Shown here: piece after piece, positions 11,507-19,901 of the stretch
How the letters are laid out: every line of letters begins with the position of its first letter
How positions within the stretch are numbered: position 1 is the stretch's first letter
Notes under the pieces: model-generated
The model's input: only the letters and a program-made list of their open reading frames with translations
Databases searched by the model: none
What the model was told of the DNA's origin: nothing
Position numbers and translations under genes: made by a program
From: Kitasatospora sp. Root107
Lineage (GTDB): Bacteria > Actinomycetota > Actinomycetes > Streptomycetales > Streptomycetaceae
Assembly (NCBI RefSeq): GCF_001424875.1
Contig: NZ_LMCT01000012.1
Coordinates: forward strand, 154,565 to 218,564
Reading direction: 5' to 3'
Length of the DNA: 64,000 nt

Positions 11507-12697
11507 GTGGAGATCGAATCGTTCCGTGGCCTGTTGACCGATCAGGGCCAGTCCCTGCTGGCCGAGCTCCGGGAGTTCAAGCCCGGTGAGGAGCTGGCGC
11601 TGGCCACCCGGCTGCGCAAGGAGCACCCGGCCGAGCTGGTCAGTGCGGCGCTCGCGCAGGCGGGGCTGCGGCAGCGGGCCAGGGCGAAGTTCGGTGACGA
11701 CGCCGACGCGATGTACTTCACCCCGAACGGGGTCGAGCAGGCCACCCGCCGCAGCGTCGCCGAGTGGCGGGCGCAGCGGTTCGCCGCGCTCGGCGTACGG
11801 CGGCTGGCCGACCTGTGCTGCGGGATCGGCGGCGACGCGATCGCCCTGGCCAGGGCCGGGATCGCGGTCCTGGCGGTCGACCGGGACGAGCTGACCTGCG
11901 CCGTGGCCGAGGCCAACGCGGCCGCGCTGGGCCTGGGCGGGCTGATCGAGGTCCGGCAGGCGGACGTCACCGAGGTGGACGTCACCGGGTACGACGCGGT
12001 CTTCACCGACCCGGCGCGCCGGACGGCGCGCGGGCGGGTCTTCGATCCGGAGGCGTACTCCCCGCCGCTCTCCTGGGCGATCGAGGCGGCCCGCCGCACC
12101 CCGTACGGGGCGCTCAAGGTGGCGCCCGGCATCCCGCACGCGCTGGTGCCCGAGGGCGCCGAGGCCGAGTGGGTCTCGGACCACGGGGAGGTCAAGGAGG
12201 CGGTGCTCTGGTTCGGCACCGGGGCCACCGAGCCGCACCGGGCCACCCTGCTGCCGGGCCCGCACACCCTGACGGGCGGTCAACTCCCCGACCCGGCCCC
12301 CGGGCCGGTCGGCCGCTACCTGTACGAGCCGGACGGCGCGGTGATCCGGGCCCACCAGGTGGCCGAGGTGGCCGAGCAGGTGGACGGGCGGCTGATCGAC
12401 CCGATGATCGCGTACCTGACCTCGGACCGGCTGGCGGCGACCCCGTACGCGCACGCGTACGAGCTGACCGACGTGCTGCCGTTCCACATCAAGAAGCTCA
12501 AGGCGCTGCTGCGCGAGCGCGGCGTCGGCACCGTGGTGATCAAGAAGCGCGGCATCGCGATCACCCCCGAGGACCTGCGCAAGCAGCTCAAGCCGAGCGG
12601 CCCGAACGAGGTCACGGTGATCCTCTGCCGGACCGACCGGGGCCCGCTGATGATGCTGGGTCAGCCGGTGACGCCGGGTCAGCCGGCCGGGGCCTGA
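11507..12697 (+). CDS. Class I SAM-dependent methyltransferase with THUMP-like C-terminal domain
   Basis: About 396 aa. The SAM-binding motif LADLCCGIGGDAIALARAG lies in the first half, followed by an acidic strand end (VDRDE) and DPARRTA at the motif IV position. The C-terminal part (HIKKLKALLRERGVGTVVIKKRG) matches the THUMP-like domain found in a conserved actinobacterial methyltransferase family of unknown substrate; an RNA substrate is possible. GTG 11507 is used as start because conserved sequence begins there, but no good ribosome site precedes it. Divergent from groES, so the distal CIRCE may also affect it. Its 3' end overlaps the convergent deacetylase gene by 19 bp. Confidence 0.85.
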   Translation: MEIESFRGLLTDQGQSLLAELREFKPGEELALATRLRKEHPAELVSAALAQAGLRQRARAKFGDDADAMYFTPNGVEQATRRSVAEWRAQRFAALGVRRLADLCCGIGGDAIALARAGIAVLAVDRDELTCAVAEANAAALGLGGLIEVRQADVTEVDVTGYDAVFTDPARRTARGRVFDPEAYSPPLSWAIEAARRTPYGALKVAPGIPHALVPEGAEAEWVSDHGEVKEAVLWFGTGATEPHRATLLPGPHTLTGGQLPDPAPGPVGRYLYEPDGAVIRAHQVAEVAEQVDGRLIDPMIAYLTSDRLAATPYAHAYELTDVLPFHIKKLKALLRERGVGTVVIKKRGIAITPEDLRKQLKPSGPNEVTVILCRTDRGPLMMLGQPVTPGQPAGA

Positions 12698-13527
12698 ATG
12701 TAGTCCTCGAGCCGGGCCACCGCGAAGCCCTGCTCCTGGATCCGGCGCAGCAGCTCGGCGAACATCTCGGTCATCGTCTCGCCCTTGAGGTCCTTGGGCC
12801 CCCGGAAGTGCGCCAGCACGATGTCTCCGGGCTTCAGCTTCTTGTCGGCGGCCTGGTACTGCATGTCGTGGATCTGCATCGACTCGCGCCAGAGCACGAT
12901 CGCGCGCGGCCCGCACTGCGCCACCGAGGTGTTCAGCTGCGGGGTGTGCGCGCCGTCGCCGTACGGCGGGCGGAACAGCAGCGGGGCCTTGCCGTACTGC
13001 TGGGTGAGCGCGGCCTGGGCGTCGCAGACCTCGGACTTCTGCTTCTCCGCCGGGACCTTGCTGAGCTGCGCGTGGTCGGTGGTGTGGTTGTGCACCTGGT
13101 TGCCGAGCGCCTGGAGTGGCTTGAAGTAGCCGTAGTCGTCCTTGACGATGTCCCGGGTCAGGAACATCGAGATCGGGACCTTCAGGTCGGTGATCATCTC
13201 GACGAACTTCGGGTCCTTCTCGGCCCCGTCGTCGATGGTGACGAAGACCACCTTGTCCTTGGTCGGCACCTCGCTGAAGACCGGCACCGGGCCGGTCGCG
13301 GTCAGCTTGACCGGCTTGTCGGCCGGGGCGGCGGGGGCCGACGGCAGCGCAGCCAGGCCCCACTTGGCCCAGTTCCCGGCCGCCGACGGAGTCACTGGCG
13401 GAGCGTCAACCGACCTGGAGGCGACCGGAGTCGGTGACGGCGGACCCACCGGGGCTCGGCCGCCGCCACTGCCGCAACCGGTCGCCAGCAACAGGGCAAG
13501 CGCAGCCGCCCCGTACGTCTTCTTCAC
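12679..13527 (-). CDS. Lipoprotein polysaccharide deacetylase (NodB domain)
   Basis: A 282-aa secreted protein. The signal peptide ends in a lipobox (LLLATGC, Cys 18), so the protein should be lipid-anchored outside the membrane. The NodB deacetylase domain (about 90-275) shows motif 1 TIDDGAEKD, motif 2 HNHTTDH with both metal-binding histidines, and motif 3 RPPYGDG. Likely substrates are N-acetyl groups on peptidoglycan or another surface polysaccharide. The start is GTG 13527 after a GGGGGAA stretch. It is the last gene of the run that starts with tsaB and follows the small 83-aa gene by 34 bp. Confidence 0.9.
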   Translation of the reverse strand: MKKTYGAAALALLLATGCGSGGGRAPVGPPSPTPVASRSVDAPPVTPSAAGNWAKWGLAALPSAPAAPADKPVKLTATGPVPVFSEVPTKDKVVFVTIDDGAEKDPKFVEMITDLKVPISMFLTRDIVKDDYGYFKPLQALGNQVHNHTTDHAQLSKVPAEKQKSEVCDAQAALTQQYGKAPLLFRPPYGDGAHTPQLNTSVAQCGPRAIVLWRESMQIHDMQYQAADKKLKPGDIVLAHFRGPKDLKGETMTEMFAELLRRIQEQGFAVARLEDYIQAPAG

Positions 13528-13561
13528 CGTTCCCCCGTCGTTCAGCCAACTCTCAGGAAGG

Positions 13562-13813
13562 CTACTCGACGTGCTCGCTGGTGAACCCCCACCGATGGAC
13601 GGGGCGCGCCAGCAGACCGGCGGGGGGCTCGGCCACGGGCACCGGATCGCCGTCCCACCAGGTGATCAGCAGCACCCGGTCACCGGGGGCGCTGAACAAC
13701 TCCGCGCGGACCGAGCCGCGCAGCTGGGGCAACGCGAACTCCCGCACCCAGGCGGAGAGTTCTGCGCCCCGGCCGTCGGCAGCCCGGGCCTCCCACATCT
13801 GCGCGAAGGTCAC
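13562..13813 (-). CDS. Small conserved hypothetical protein
   Basis: An 83-aa protein starting at GTG 13813, which overlaps the tsaD stop (GTGA), so it is translationally coupled to tsaD. The sequence ([17 protein letters not shown], then [14 protein letters not shown]) is one small alpha/beta module with no signal peptide or membrane segment; I do not recognise a family. Longer in-frame starts run into tsaD and are unlikely. The tight coupling suggests a role or at least expression linked to the t6A genes. Confidence 0.7.
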   Translation of the reverse strand: MTFAQMWEARAADGRGAELSAWVREFALPQLRGSVRAELFSAPGDRVLLITWWDGDPVPVAEPPAGLLARPVHRWGFTSEHVE

Positions 13814-14889
13814 CGCAGCGCCTCGTGCGCGGCGGCGTGCAGGTCGGTGTGCGGGACCGAGACCTCGGTGACCGGCAGCGAGGAGTCCGCCGACAGGTCG
13901 AAGGAGGAGGGCGCGCGGTCCCGCCAGACCATCTCGGAGCCGAGCGCCGCCACCATCGCGCCGTTGTCGGTGCACAGGCCCGGGCGCGGCACCCGGAGCA
14001 CGATGCCCGCCTTGTCGCAGCGCTGCTGGGCCATCTCGCGCAGCCGGGAGTTGGCCGCCACCCCGCCGCCGATCATCAGGTGGTCGACGCCGCTGTCCTT
14101 GCAGGCCTTGACCGCCTTGCGGGTCAGCACGTCGGTGACCGCCTCCTGGAAGGAGGCCGCCACGTCGGCGATCGGCACCGTCTCGCCCGCGCGCCGCTTG
14201 GCCTCGACCCAGCGGGCCACCGCGGTCTTCAGGCCGGAGAACGAGAAGTCGTACTCCGGGTCCTTCGGACCGCTCAGCCCGCGCGGGAAGCGGATCGCCT
14301 TCGGGTCGCCGTCCCGGGCCATCCGGTCCACCACCGGGCCGCCGGGGAAGCCGAGTCCGAGCACCCGGGCGATCTTGTCGAAGGCCTCGCCGGCCGCGTC
14401 GTCGATGGTCGAGCCGAGCGGGCGGACGTCGGTGGTGATGTCCGCGCTGAGCAGCAGCGAGGAGTGCCCGCCGGAGACCAGCAGCGCCATGGTGGGCTGC
14501 GGCAGCCGGCCGTGCTCCAGCTGGTCCACGCAGATGTGCGAGGCCAGGTGGTTCACCCCGTACAGCGGCTTGTCCAGCGCCCAGGCGTACGCCTTCGCGG
14601 CCGAGACGCCGACCAGCAGCGCACCGGCCAGTCCGGGCCCGGCGGTGACGGCGATGCCGTCCAGGTCGGAGCCCTTGATCCCGGCGGTGTCCAGCGCGCG
14701 CTGGATGGTCGGGACCATCGCCTCCAGGTGCGCCCGGCTGGCGATCTCCGGCACCACGCCGCCGAACCGAGCGTGGTCGTTGACGCTGGAGGCGACCGCG
14801 TCGGCCAGCAGCGTGGTGCCCCGGACGATGCCGACACCGGTCTCGTCGCAGGAGGTCTCGATACCGAGGACCAACGGTTCGTCAGCCAT
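13810..14889 (-). CDS. tsaD: tRNA N6-adenosine threonylcarbamoyltransferase
   Basis: A 359-aa member of the Kae1/TsaD (Gcp) family, which transfers the threonylcarbamoyl group to A37 of ANN-decoding tRNAs. It starts [16 protein letters not shown], has the metal-binding histidines in NHLASHI, and ends with the nucleotide-binding region [11 protein letters not shown] and CTDNGAMVA. The start lies 8 bases inside rimI (ATG 14889). Works with TsaB and TsaE, both encoded in this window, and TsaC (not here). Its catalytic partner genes form one minus-strand run: tsaB, rimI, tsaD. Confidence 0.96.
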   Translation of the reverse strand: MADEPLVLGIETSCDETGVGIVRGTTLLADAVASSVNDHARFGGVVPEIASRAHLEAMVPTIQRALDTAGIKGSDLDGIAVTAGPGLAGALLVGVSAAKAYAWALDKPLYGVNHLASHICVDQLEHGRLPQPTMALLVSGGHSSLLLSADITTDVRPLGSTIDDAAGEAFDKIARVLGLGFPGGPVVDRMARDGDPKAIRFPRGLSGPKDPEYDFSFSGLKTAVARWVEAKRRAGETVPIADVAASFQEAVTDVLTRKAVKACKDSGVDHLMIGGGVAANSRLREMAQQRCDKAGIVLRVPRPGLCTDNGAMVAALGSEMVWRDRAPSSFDLSADSSLPVTEVSVPHTDLHAAAHEALR

Positions 14890-15364
14890 CGGCCGGCTCC
14901 TTGGGATTGTCGAGACGCATCACCAGTGCGTCCACGTTGGCGGGTTGGTAGTAGCCGCGGCGGATGCCGACCGGCTCGAAGCCGAAACGCTCGTACAGCC
15001 GCTGGGCGCGCGGGTTGTCCATCCGCACCTCCAGCAGCAGTTCGGCGCACTGCCGCCGGGCGGCCTCGGCCACCAGGTCGGCGAGCAGCCGGGCACCGAG
15101 CCCGGCGCCCTGCTGTTCCTGGGCGACCGCGATGGTCTGCACGTCACCCTCGGCGCCGACGGCCATCAGACCGGCGTAGCCGACGATGCCGCCGTCCTCG
15201 CCGACCGCGACCGTGTAGTGCCGGGTGCCGCCGGGGCCGGTGTCGGCCAGTTCGGACCAGTACATGCCGCGCGACCAGGCGTCCTCGGGGAAGAGCCGGA
15301 GCTCCAGCTCCATCACCGGCTCGATGTCCCACCAGCGCATCGGCCGCAGCCGGGCGGTGGTCAT
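14882..15364 (-). CDS. rimI: Ribosomal protein S18 alanine N-acetyltransferase family (GNAT)
   Basis: A 160-aa GNAT acetyltransferase. The acetyl-CoA loop reads [11 protein letters not shown], followed by [23 protein letters not shown], the usual RimI ending. RimI acetylates the N-terminus of S18 in E. coli; in actinobacteria the family may have broader targets. Its start ATG overlaps the tsaB stop (ATGA) and its own stop overlaps tsaD by 8 bases, so all three are coupled. Confidence 0.9.
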   Translation of the reverse strand: MTTARLRPMRWWDIEPVMELELRLFPEDAWSRGMYWSELADTGPGGTRHYTVAVGEDGGIVGYAGLMAVGAEGDVQTIAVAQEQQGAGLGARLLADLVAEAARRQCAELLLEVRMDNPRAQRLYERFGFEPVGIRRGYYQPANVDALVMRLDNPKEPADG

Positions 15365-16005
15365 GCCGGGAGCACCGCCTTGTAGCCTGCCGGCACCTGG
15401 GCGTCGGGACGGCGCAGGTAGAGCGGCACGTTGGGCAGCAACTCCCGCCCGGCCGCCAGCTCCTGGGCCGCGAAGTCGGCCAGCCAGCCGGCCGACACGT
15501 GCTCGGGGCCGGTCACCTGCGGAAAACTCTCGGGGTACAGCAGCGCGCCCGCACCGACCGCGACCGCCTCGGGCGTCAGCTCGGCCGCGCGGCCCACCTC
15601 GGGGCCCGCCGTCCGCCGCTTGTCCGCGTCGTACGAGGCCCAGTAGACCTCCTTGCGCCGGGCGTCGGTGGCCACCGTGAACGGACCGGTCACCTCGGCC
15701 TGGTGCGCGATCGCGTCCAGCGTGCAGACACCGTGCACCGGCACCCCGAGCGCGTGGCCCAGGGTGGCCGCGGTGACCAGGCCGACCCGCAGGCCGGTGT
15801 ACGGGCCGGGGCCGACGCCGACCGCGATGCCGGTCAGCGAGTGCTTGTCGACACCCGCCTCCCGCAGCACCCGGTCGATCGAGGGCAGCAGCAGCTCCCC
15901 GTGCCGGCGGGCATCCACCTGGTGGGCCTCGGCCAGCACTCTGGTGCCGTCGTGGACGGCGGCCGTGACGGCGGGGGTGGCGGTGTCGAACGCAAGCAGC
16001 AGCAC
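15361..16005 (-). CDS. tsaB: tRNA threonylcarbamoyladenosine biosynthesis protein TsaB
   Basis: A 214-aa ASKHA-fold protein that dimerises with TsaD. It has the N-terminal LLAFDTATPAVT and the family signature GVGPGPYTGLRVGLVTA. The start is GTG 16005. No ribosome site precedes it; instead the minus strand shows TAACCT, seven bases, then the GTG, which fits a leaderless transcript. First gene of the tsaB-rimI-tsaD run and divergent from the transpeptidase-like gene. Confidence 0.95.
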   Translation of the reverse strand: MLLLAFDTATPAVTAAVHDGTRVLAEAHQVDARRHGELLLPSIDRVLREAGVDKHSLTGIAVGVGPGPYTGLRVGLVTAATLGHALGVPVHGVCTLDAIAHQAEVTGPFTVATDARRKEVYWASYDADKRRTAGPEVGRAAELTPEAVAVGAGALLYPESFPQVTGPEHVSAGWLADFAAQELAAGRELLPNVPLYLRRPDAQVPAGYKAVLPA

Positions 16006-16034
16006 GGGGTCAAGGTTAAGGGGTGCGCCGGGGT

Positions 16035-16049
16035 CGGTATTTCATACCG
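16035..16049. promoter_or_regulatory. Operator-like palindrome between tsaB and the transpeptidase-like gene
   Basis: CGGTAT-TTC-ATACCG, a perfect 6+3+6 inverted repeat in the divergent spacer, 30 bp from the tsaB start. No regulator can be named. Confidence 0.35.
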
Positions 16050-16147
16050 GGCCTGAACACACGGCCACGACGGTCCGGACGGGCTCGCCGGACCTGGCAC
16101 GATGGGCCGGGAGAGCACGAGCGGGTACGAGCCTGGCGGGAGCAGAC

Positions 16148-16702
16148 GTGTCACGTCCTGGAGTGGTGGTCACCGGTCTGACCCTGGCGGCACTGGCGGC
16201 GGTCGGCCTGCTGGCCTTCCAGGCCAACGGCGCGGCCACCCGGATCCCGGAGGCCAAGCCCGCCGCGAGCTCGGCCGCCGCGCCGAGCCCGAGCGCCTCC
16301 GCCAGTCCCTCCGCCCCCGCGCTGCCCGCCTCCTCCGGCACCGGCCGACGGGTGGTCTACTCGGCGGGCAGCCACTACGTCTGGCTGGTCGACCCGAAGA
16401 AGACCCCGCCGGCCCAGGCCGCCTTCCCGGTCACCCCGGGCTCGGTCGAGCCGACGCCCGGCAGCTACACGGTCTACAGCCGGACGGCCGCGGGCATGGG
16501 CACCGACGGCCGGCAGATCGAGCACGTGATCCGGTTCGCCCAGCAGAACAACGTGGTCTTCGGCTTCAGCGCCGCACTGGACGGGGCGACCCCGTCGGCC
16601 GATCCGAAGGCCAAGACCGGCGGCATCCGCTCCGGCCGGGCCGACAGCCAGACCCTCTGGGATTTCGCGCCGAACGGCACCAGGGTCGTGGTGATCCCCT
16701 AG
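16148..16702 (+). CDS. Secreted L,D-transpeptidase-like protein lacking the catalytic residues
   Basis: A 184-aa protein with an N-terminal hydrophobic segment (residues 7-25, signal anchor), an Ala/Pro/Ser linker (about 35-65) and a domain of about 120 residues. That domain follows the YkuD fold: VYLxD-like YVWLVDPKK, then FPVTPGS.EPTPGSYTVY, and near the end GGIRSGRADSQTLWDF. In active enzymes the last block is GC[IV]R.. .A..L; here the cysteine is Gly 159, and the usual histidine of the HG motif is also missing (VVFGFSAA). Start GTG 16148 has GGGAG six bases before it. A cell-wall binding or regulatory role is likely, not cross-linking. Its stop overlaps that of the facing small gene by four bases (CTAG). 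Confidence 0.75.
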   Translation: MSRPGVVVTGLTLAALAAVGLLAFQANGAATRIPEAKPAASSAAAPSPSASASPSAPALPASSGTGRRVVYSAGSHYVWLVDPKKTPPAQAAFPVTPGSVEPTPGSYTVYSRTAAGMGTDGRQIEHVIRFAQQNNVVFGFSAALDGATPSADPKAKTGGIRSGRADSQTLWDFAPNGTRVVVIP

Positions 16703-16833
16703 GCCGCCTTCTTGGCCTCGGACTGTCCCCCCACCAGGACCTTCGGCGGCGTGGACACCGCGCGGGCTGCCGCAGCGGCCGCGAGCAGGGCCCGCATGGG
16801 GGTCTGCTGTGGAGCGGGTGTCGTGCTCGACAT
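16699..16833 (-). CDS. 44-residue protein of unknown function under a possible iron box
   Basis: ATG 16833 follows AGGGAG by eight bases, and the frame runs 44 codons to a TAG shared with the facing gene. The product is rich in Ala (MRALLAAAAAARAVSTPPK) and basic at the end (SEAKKAA); no membrane prediction is strong and no family is recognised. Support for it being real is the good ribosome site and the palindromic iron-box-like site 11 bp upstream. It is too short for routine gene callers and has no neighbour in the same transcript except possibly tsaE, which is cut off by a terminator. Confidence 0.55.
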   Translation of the reverse strand: MSSTTPAPQQTPMRALLAAAAAARAVSTPPKVLVGGQSEAKKAA

Positions 16834-16843
16834 GATGCGTCTC

Positions 16844-16862
16844 CCTAGTTAGGCACACCTAA
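16844..16862 (-). promoter_or_regulatory. Iron-box-like operator (DmdR/IdeR type)
   Basis: The plus strand CCTAGTTAGGCACACCTAA agrees at 14 of 19 positions with the DmdR1 iron box as I recall it (TTAGGTTAGGCTCACCTAA); the right-hand GTTAGGC.CACCTAA is intact and the left outer arm is lost. It also contains GTTAGG-N4-CCTAAC. It lies immediately upstream of the ribosome site of the 44-codon gene, where a bound repressor would block transcription. Confidence 0.5.
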
Positions 16863-16931
16863 CCGCGGAGTCCATCCCACCACATCCGGGACCTCACCGA
16901 CAACACTTTGCCGACACTCCGTCGGAAACTC

Positions 16932-16963
16932 AGACCCTCCGCCCCCCAATTGCCGGAGGGTCT
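16932..16963 (-). terminator. tsaE terminator
   Basis: A 10-bp inverted repeat (16932-16941 with 16954-16963) that begins at the tsaE stop codon, with a 12-base loop. Confidence 0.65.
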
Positions 16964-17457
16964 CAGACCGTGGCCAGCCCGGCCAGGTCGACGTCGGCCC
17001 AGCGCGGGCCGATCCCGGTCAGCCGGACCTGGCGCGGGTCGGAGTCGTCCTCGGCCGCGTCGCCGATCGCCCGTTCGATCCGGACCTCCAGCCGATCGTC
17101 CGTCAACTGCTCGACCTTGCCCTCACCCCACTCGACCACCACCACCGACTCCGGCAGCGAGACGTCGAGATCGAGGTCCTCCATCTCGTCCAGGCCGCCG
17201 CCCAGCCGGTACGCGTCCACGTGCACCAGCGCCGGTCCCCTGGTCAGCGAGGGGTGCACCCGGGCGATCACGAAGGTCGGCGAGGTGACCGCGCCGCGCA
17301 CCCCGAGGCCCTCGCCGAGCCCCCGGGTCAGGGTGGTCTTGCCCGCGCCCAGCTCGCCGGAGAGCAGCACCAGGTCGCCGGGGCGCAGTACGCCCGCCAG
17401 CGCCCGCCCGAGCCGGTTCATCCGTTCGGGGGTCTCCACTGTGATCACCGCGGTCAC
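16963..17457 (-). CDS. tsaE: tRNA threonylcarbamoyladenosine biosynthesis ATPase TsaE
   Basis: A 164-aa P-loop ATPase of the t6A pathway that drives the TsaB-TsaD cycle. The Walker A motif is GELGAGKTTL near residue 35, followed by SPTFV and the Walker B-like VVVEWGEG. Start GTG 17457 overlaps the hydrolase stop (GTGA). It is the last gene of the acpS-nnr-alr-hydrolase-tsaE run, separated from tsaB by the transpeptidase-like gene and the 44-codon gene. Confidence 0.95.
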   Translation of the reverse strand: MTAVITVETPERMNRLGRALAGVLRPGDLVLLSGELGAGKTTLTRGLGEGLGVRGAVTSPTFVIARVHPSLTRGPALVHVDAYRLGGGLDEMEDLDLDVSLPESVVVVEWGEGKVEQLTDDRLEVRIERAIGDAAEDDSDPRQVRLTGIGPRWADVDLAGLATV

Positions 17458-18539
17458 TCCTTCGCTCCGGCGGCGGCCAGCAGCTCCGTCAGGTGACGGT
17501 CCACCAGCTCCGGCCGCTCCAACATCACCAGGTGCCCCGCGTCCGGCACCAGCACCAGCTCCGCACCGAGCAACGCGGCCGCGATCGCCTCGCTGTACTC
17601 GGGCGGGGTCAGCAGGTCCTTCGTCCCGGCCAGCACCAGTGCGGGCCGCCCGGCCATCGCCGCCAGCGCGGCCAGCTTGTCGTGCGCGCTGAACGCCGGG
17701 TAGAACTCGGCCACCACGTCGAACGGGGTGGCGTCCAGCATCTGCTCGGCGAACCGGGACACCCCGGGGTCGACGTCCGCGCTCCCGAACGAGTACCGCC
17801 GGTAGAACACCGCCGTCACATCGGCCCCGAACTTCCGGGTCGCCTCCACCAGGCCCGCCTGACGGCCCAACAGCTTCACCACCCCGGGCGCCAGCCGCTT
17901 CATCGGCTTCGCCAGGGCGGCGGGCAGGCCCAGCGTGACGGAGTCCCAGCCCGCCGCCAGGGTGCCGACCAGCGCGACCCCGGCCACCCGGTCCCGGAAC
18001 AGCTCCGGCTCCTGTTCGGCCAGCGCCATCACGGTCATCCCGCCCATCGAGTGCCCGACCAGCACCAGCGGCCCGGTCGGCGCGACGGCGTCCAGCACCG
18101 CCTTCAGGTCGGCGCCCAGCAGGTCTATGCTCGCGGGCTCCCCCGCCAGGTACGAGCGCGAGCGCTCGGACCGGCCGTGGCTGCGCTGGTCCCAGAACAC
18201 CAGCCGGGCGCTGCCGCGCAGCGCGGCGCGCTGGAAGTGCCAGCTGTCCTGGTTCAGGCAGTACCCGTGGCTGAACACCACCGTGAGCGGCGCGTCCTCG
18301 ACCCCGTCCAGCTCGACGTACAGCTCGGTCCCGTCGGCGGCCGCCACCCTGACCGGACGGCCGCGCAGCGACCCGTACGGAGCCGCCGCGTCCAGCTCCT
18401 CCTGTGCCCGGCGCCGGGTCGCCCGACCCACCGCCAGCCGCTCCACCGCGACGCCGGCCGCCGCACCGGCGGCCAGCAGACCGACCGAGATCCCGATCAG
18501 TCCGGCAGCCCGGCCCACACCCGGCGTCTTCTCGGTCAC
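17454..18539 (-). CDS. Membrane-anchored alpha/beta hydrolase
   Basis: A 361-aa serine hydrolase. A hydrophobic stretch at residues 11-32 is a signal anchor. The fold shows the oxyanion HGYCLNQDSW, nucleophile elbow VGHSMGGMT, acid in TKDLLTP and histidine in GHLVMLERPE, so the triad is complete. The substrate is unknown. The GTG start at 18539 overlaps the alr stop and its own stop overlaps the tsaE start (both GTGA), an arrangement I recall as conserved in Streptomyces between alr and tsaE. Confidence 0.9.
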   Translation of the reverse strand: MTEKTPGVGRAAGLIGISVGLLAAGAAAGVAVERLAVGRATRRRAQEELDAAAPYGSLRGRPVRVAAADGTELYVELDGVEDAPLTVVFSHGYCLNQDSWHFQRAALRGSARLVFWDQRSHGRSERSRSYLAGEPASIDLLGADLKAVLDAVAPTGPLVLVGHSMGGMTVMALAEQEPELFRDRVAGVALVGTLAAGWDSVTLGLPAALAKPMKRLAPGVVKLLGRQAGLVEATRKFGADVTAVFYRRYSFGSADVDPGVSRFAEQMLDATPFDVVAEFYPAFSAHDKLAALAAMAGRPALVLAGTKDLLTPPEYSEAIAAALLGAELVLVPDAGHLVMLERPELVDRHLTELLAAAGAKE

Positions 18540-19717
18540 GACGACGCCCCGAGATAGCGACGCGGCACCCGGGCGCCGATCCGGGTGACGATCTCGTACG
18601 AGATGGTGCCGCAGGCCCGGCCCCAGTCCTCGGCGGTCGGCTCGCCGTGCTCACCGTTGCCGAACAGCCGCACCTCGTCGCCCGCCCGGGCGGTGTCCCC
18701 GCCGAGGTCGATCACGAACTGGTCCATCGCCACCCGGCCGGCCGCCGTGTACCACTTGCCGCCGACCTGCACCGGGCCGGTGCCACTGGCGTGCCGGGGG
18801 ATGCCGTCCGCGTAGCCGATCGGCACCAGGCCGAGCGTGGTCTCGCCCGAAGTCGTGTAGTGGTGCCCGTAGCTGACGCCGTGTCCGCCCGGTACGTGCT
18901 TCACCAGGGCCAGCCTGGCGGTCAGCGCCATCACCGGCCGCAGCCCGAAGTCCGCCGGTCCGCCGACCTCGGGCACCGGGGAGAGCCCGTACATCGCCAG
19001 ACCCGGGCGGACCAGGTCGTAGTACGACTCCGGGAGCAGCAGCGTCGCGGGCGAGTTGGCCAGGTGCCGCACCTCCGGGCGCAGCCCGGCCCGCTCGGCC
19101 GAGGCCACCGCCTCGGCGAAGCCGTCCAGTTGGAGCCGGATCGAGGGGTGGCCGGGCTCGTCGGCCGCGGCGAAGTGCGACCAGAGGCCGACCACCGTGA
19201 TCAGGCCCTCGGCCTCGGCAGCGCGGGCCGACGCCACCAGGTCCGGCCAGTCCCGGGGCTGGCAGCCGTTCCGGCCCAGCCCGGTGTCGGCCTTCAGGTG
19301 GACCCGGGCCTGGATGCCGGTCTCCCGGACGGCGGCGAGCAGCTCGTCCATCGCCCACCGGCCGCTGACCGAGATGTCGATCTCCGCCCGGAGCGCCTGC
19401 GCCCACGGCCCGCCCGGGGTCCACAGCCAGCACAGCACCCGGGCCAGGTCCGCCCCGATCCCCGCCGCCCGCAACGCGAGCGCCTCCTCCGGCGTCGCCG
19501 TACCCAGCCAGCGGGCGCCGGCCGCAACCGCCTCCCGGGCACAACTGACCGCGCCGTGGCCATAGGCGTCCGCCTTGACCACTGCCATCAGCTCGGGGCC
19601 GTGGGTGCGCTCGCGCAGCGCAGCGAGGTTCCCGCGCAGGGCGGCCAGGTCGATGGTCGCCTCGGCGCGGACCCCGTCGGTGAGCAGGGCCGTCCCGGTC
19701 GTGTTCGCAGTCGTCAT
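18536..19717 (-). CDS. alr: Alanine racemase
   Basis: A 393-aa PLP-dependent fold type III racemase that makes D-alanine for peptidoglycan. The PLP lysine lies in VVKADAYGHGA near residue 48; the catalytic tyrosine is in VSYGHHYTT near 270. The C-terminal beta domain with IGARVPRRYLG is complete. It lies 142 bp downstream of nnr, with part of a dispersed repeat in the gap. Confidence 0.96.
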   Translation of the reverse strand: MTTANTTGTALLTDGVRAEATIDLAALRGNLAALRERTHGPELMAVVKADAYGHGAVSCAREAVAAGARWLGTATPEEALALRAAGIGADLARVLCWLWTPGGPWAQALRAEIDISVSGRWAMDELLAAVRETGIQARVHLKADTGLGRNGCQPRDWPDLVASARAAEAEGLITVVGLWSHFAAADEPGHPSIRLQLDGFAEAVASAERAGLRPEVRHLANSPATLLLPESYYDLVRPGLAMYGLSPVPEVGGPADFGLRPVMALTARLALVKHVPGGHGVSYGHHYTTSGETTLGLVPIGYADGIPRHASGTGPVQVGGKWYTAAGRVAMDQFVIDLGGDTARAGDEVRLFGNGEHGEPTAEDWGRACGTISYEIVTRIGARVPRRYLGASS

Positions 19718-19775
19718 CGCGTATCAGTCTCCCAGACCGAGTCTCCGCCCTTGGCACCCGCGCTGGTGACACACG

Positions 19776-19901
19776 CCAGGGGCTCGGGCTCTGCTGGTGT
19801 GCGGCTCCGCCACGTGAGCGACGCCGGCCACGGCTCAGGTCACCCCATGCACGCGGCGATCACGCTCCCGTGGTCGGCGTCGCAGTTCCCCGAGCCCCTG
19901 G
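19776..19901. repeat. Dispersed repeat element, copy 2, with 12-bp inverted ends
   Basis: 12-bp inverted repeats at 19776-19787 and 19890-19901 bound 102 bp. The right side includes the 28 bases (19873-19900) identical to 8966-8993. The element covers most of the alr-nnr gap and the last 14 codons of nnr, so the nnr C-terminus is encoded by repeat sequence. Confidence 0.55.

Noticed and set aside
13142..16056. Long plus-strand frames opposite tsaD, rimI and tsaB
   Set aside because: Antisense to genes with clear catalytic motifs and composition typical of mirror frames.
16844..16862. Calling the site a full consensus iron box
   Set aside because: The left outer arm is not conserved and the inner inverted repeat has a 4-base spacer, so only a partial match is claimed.
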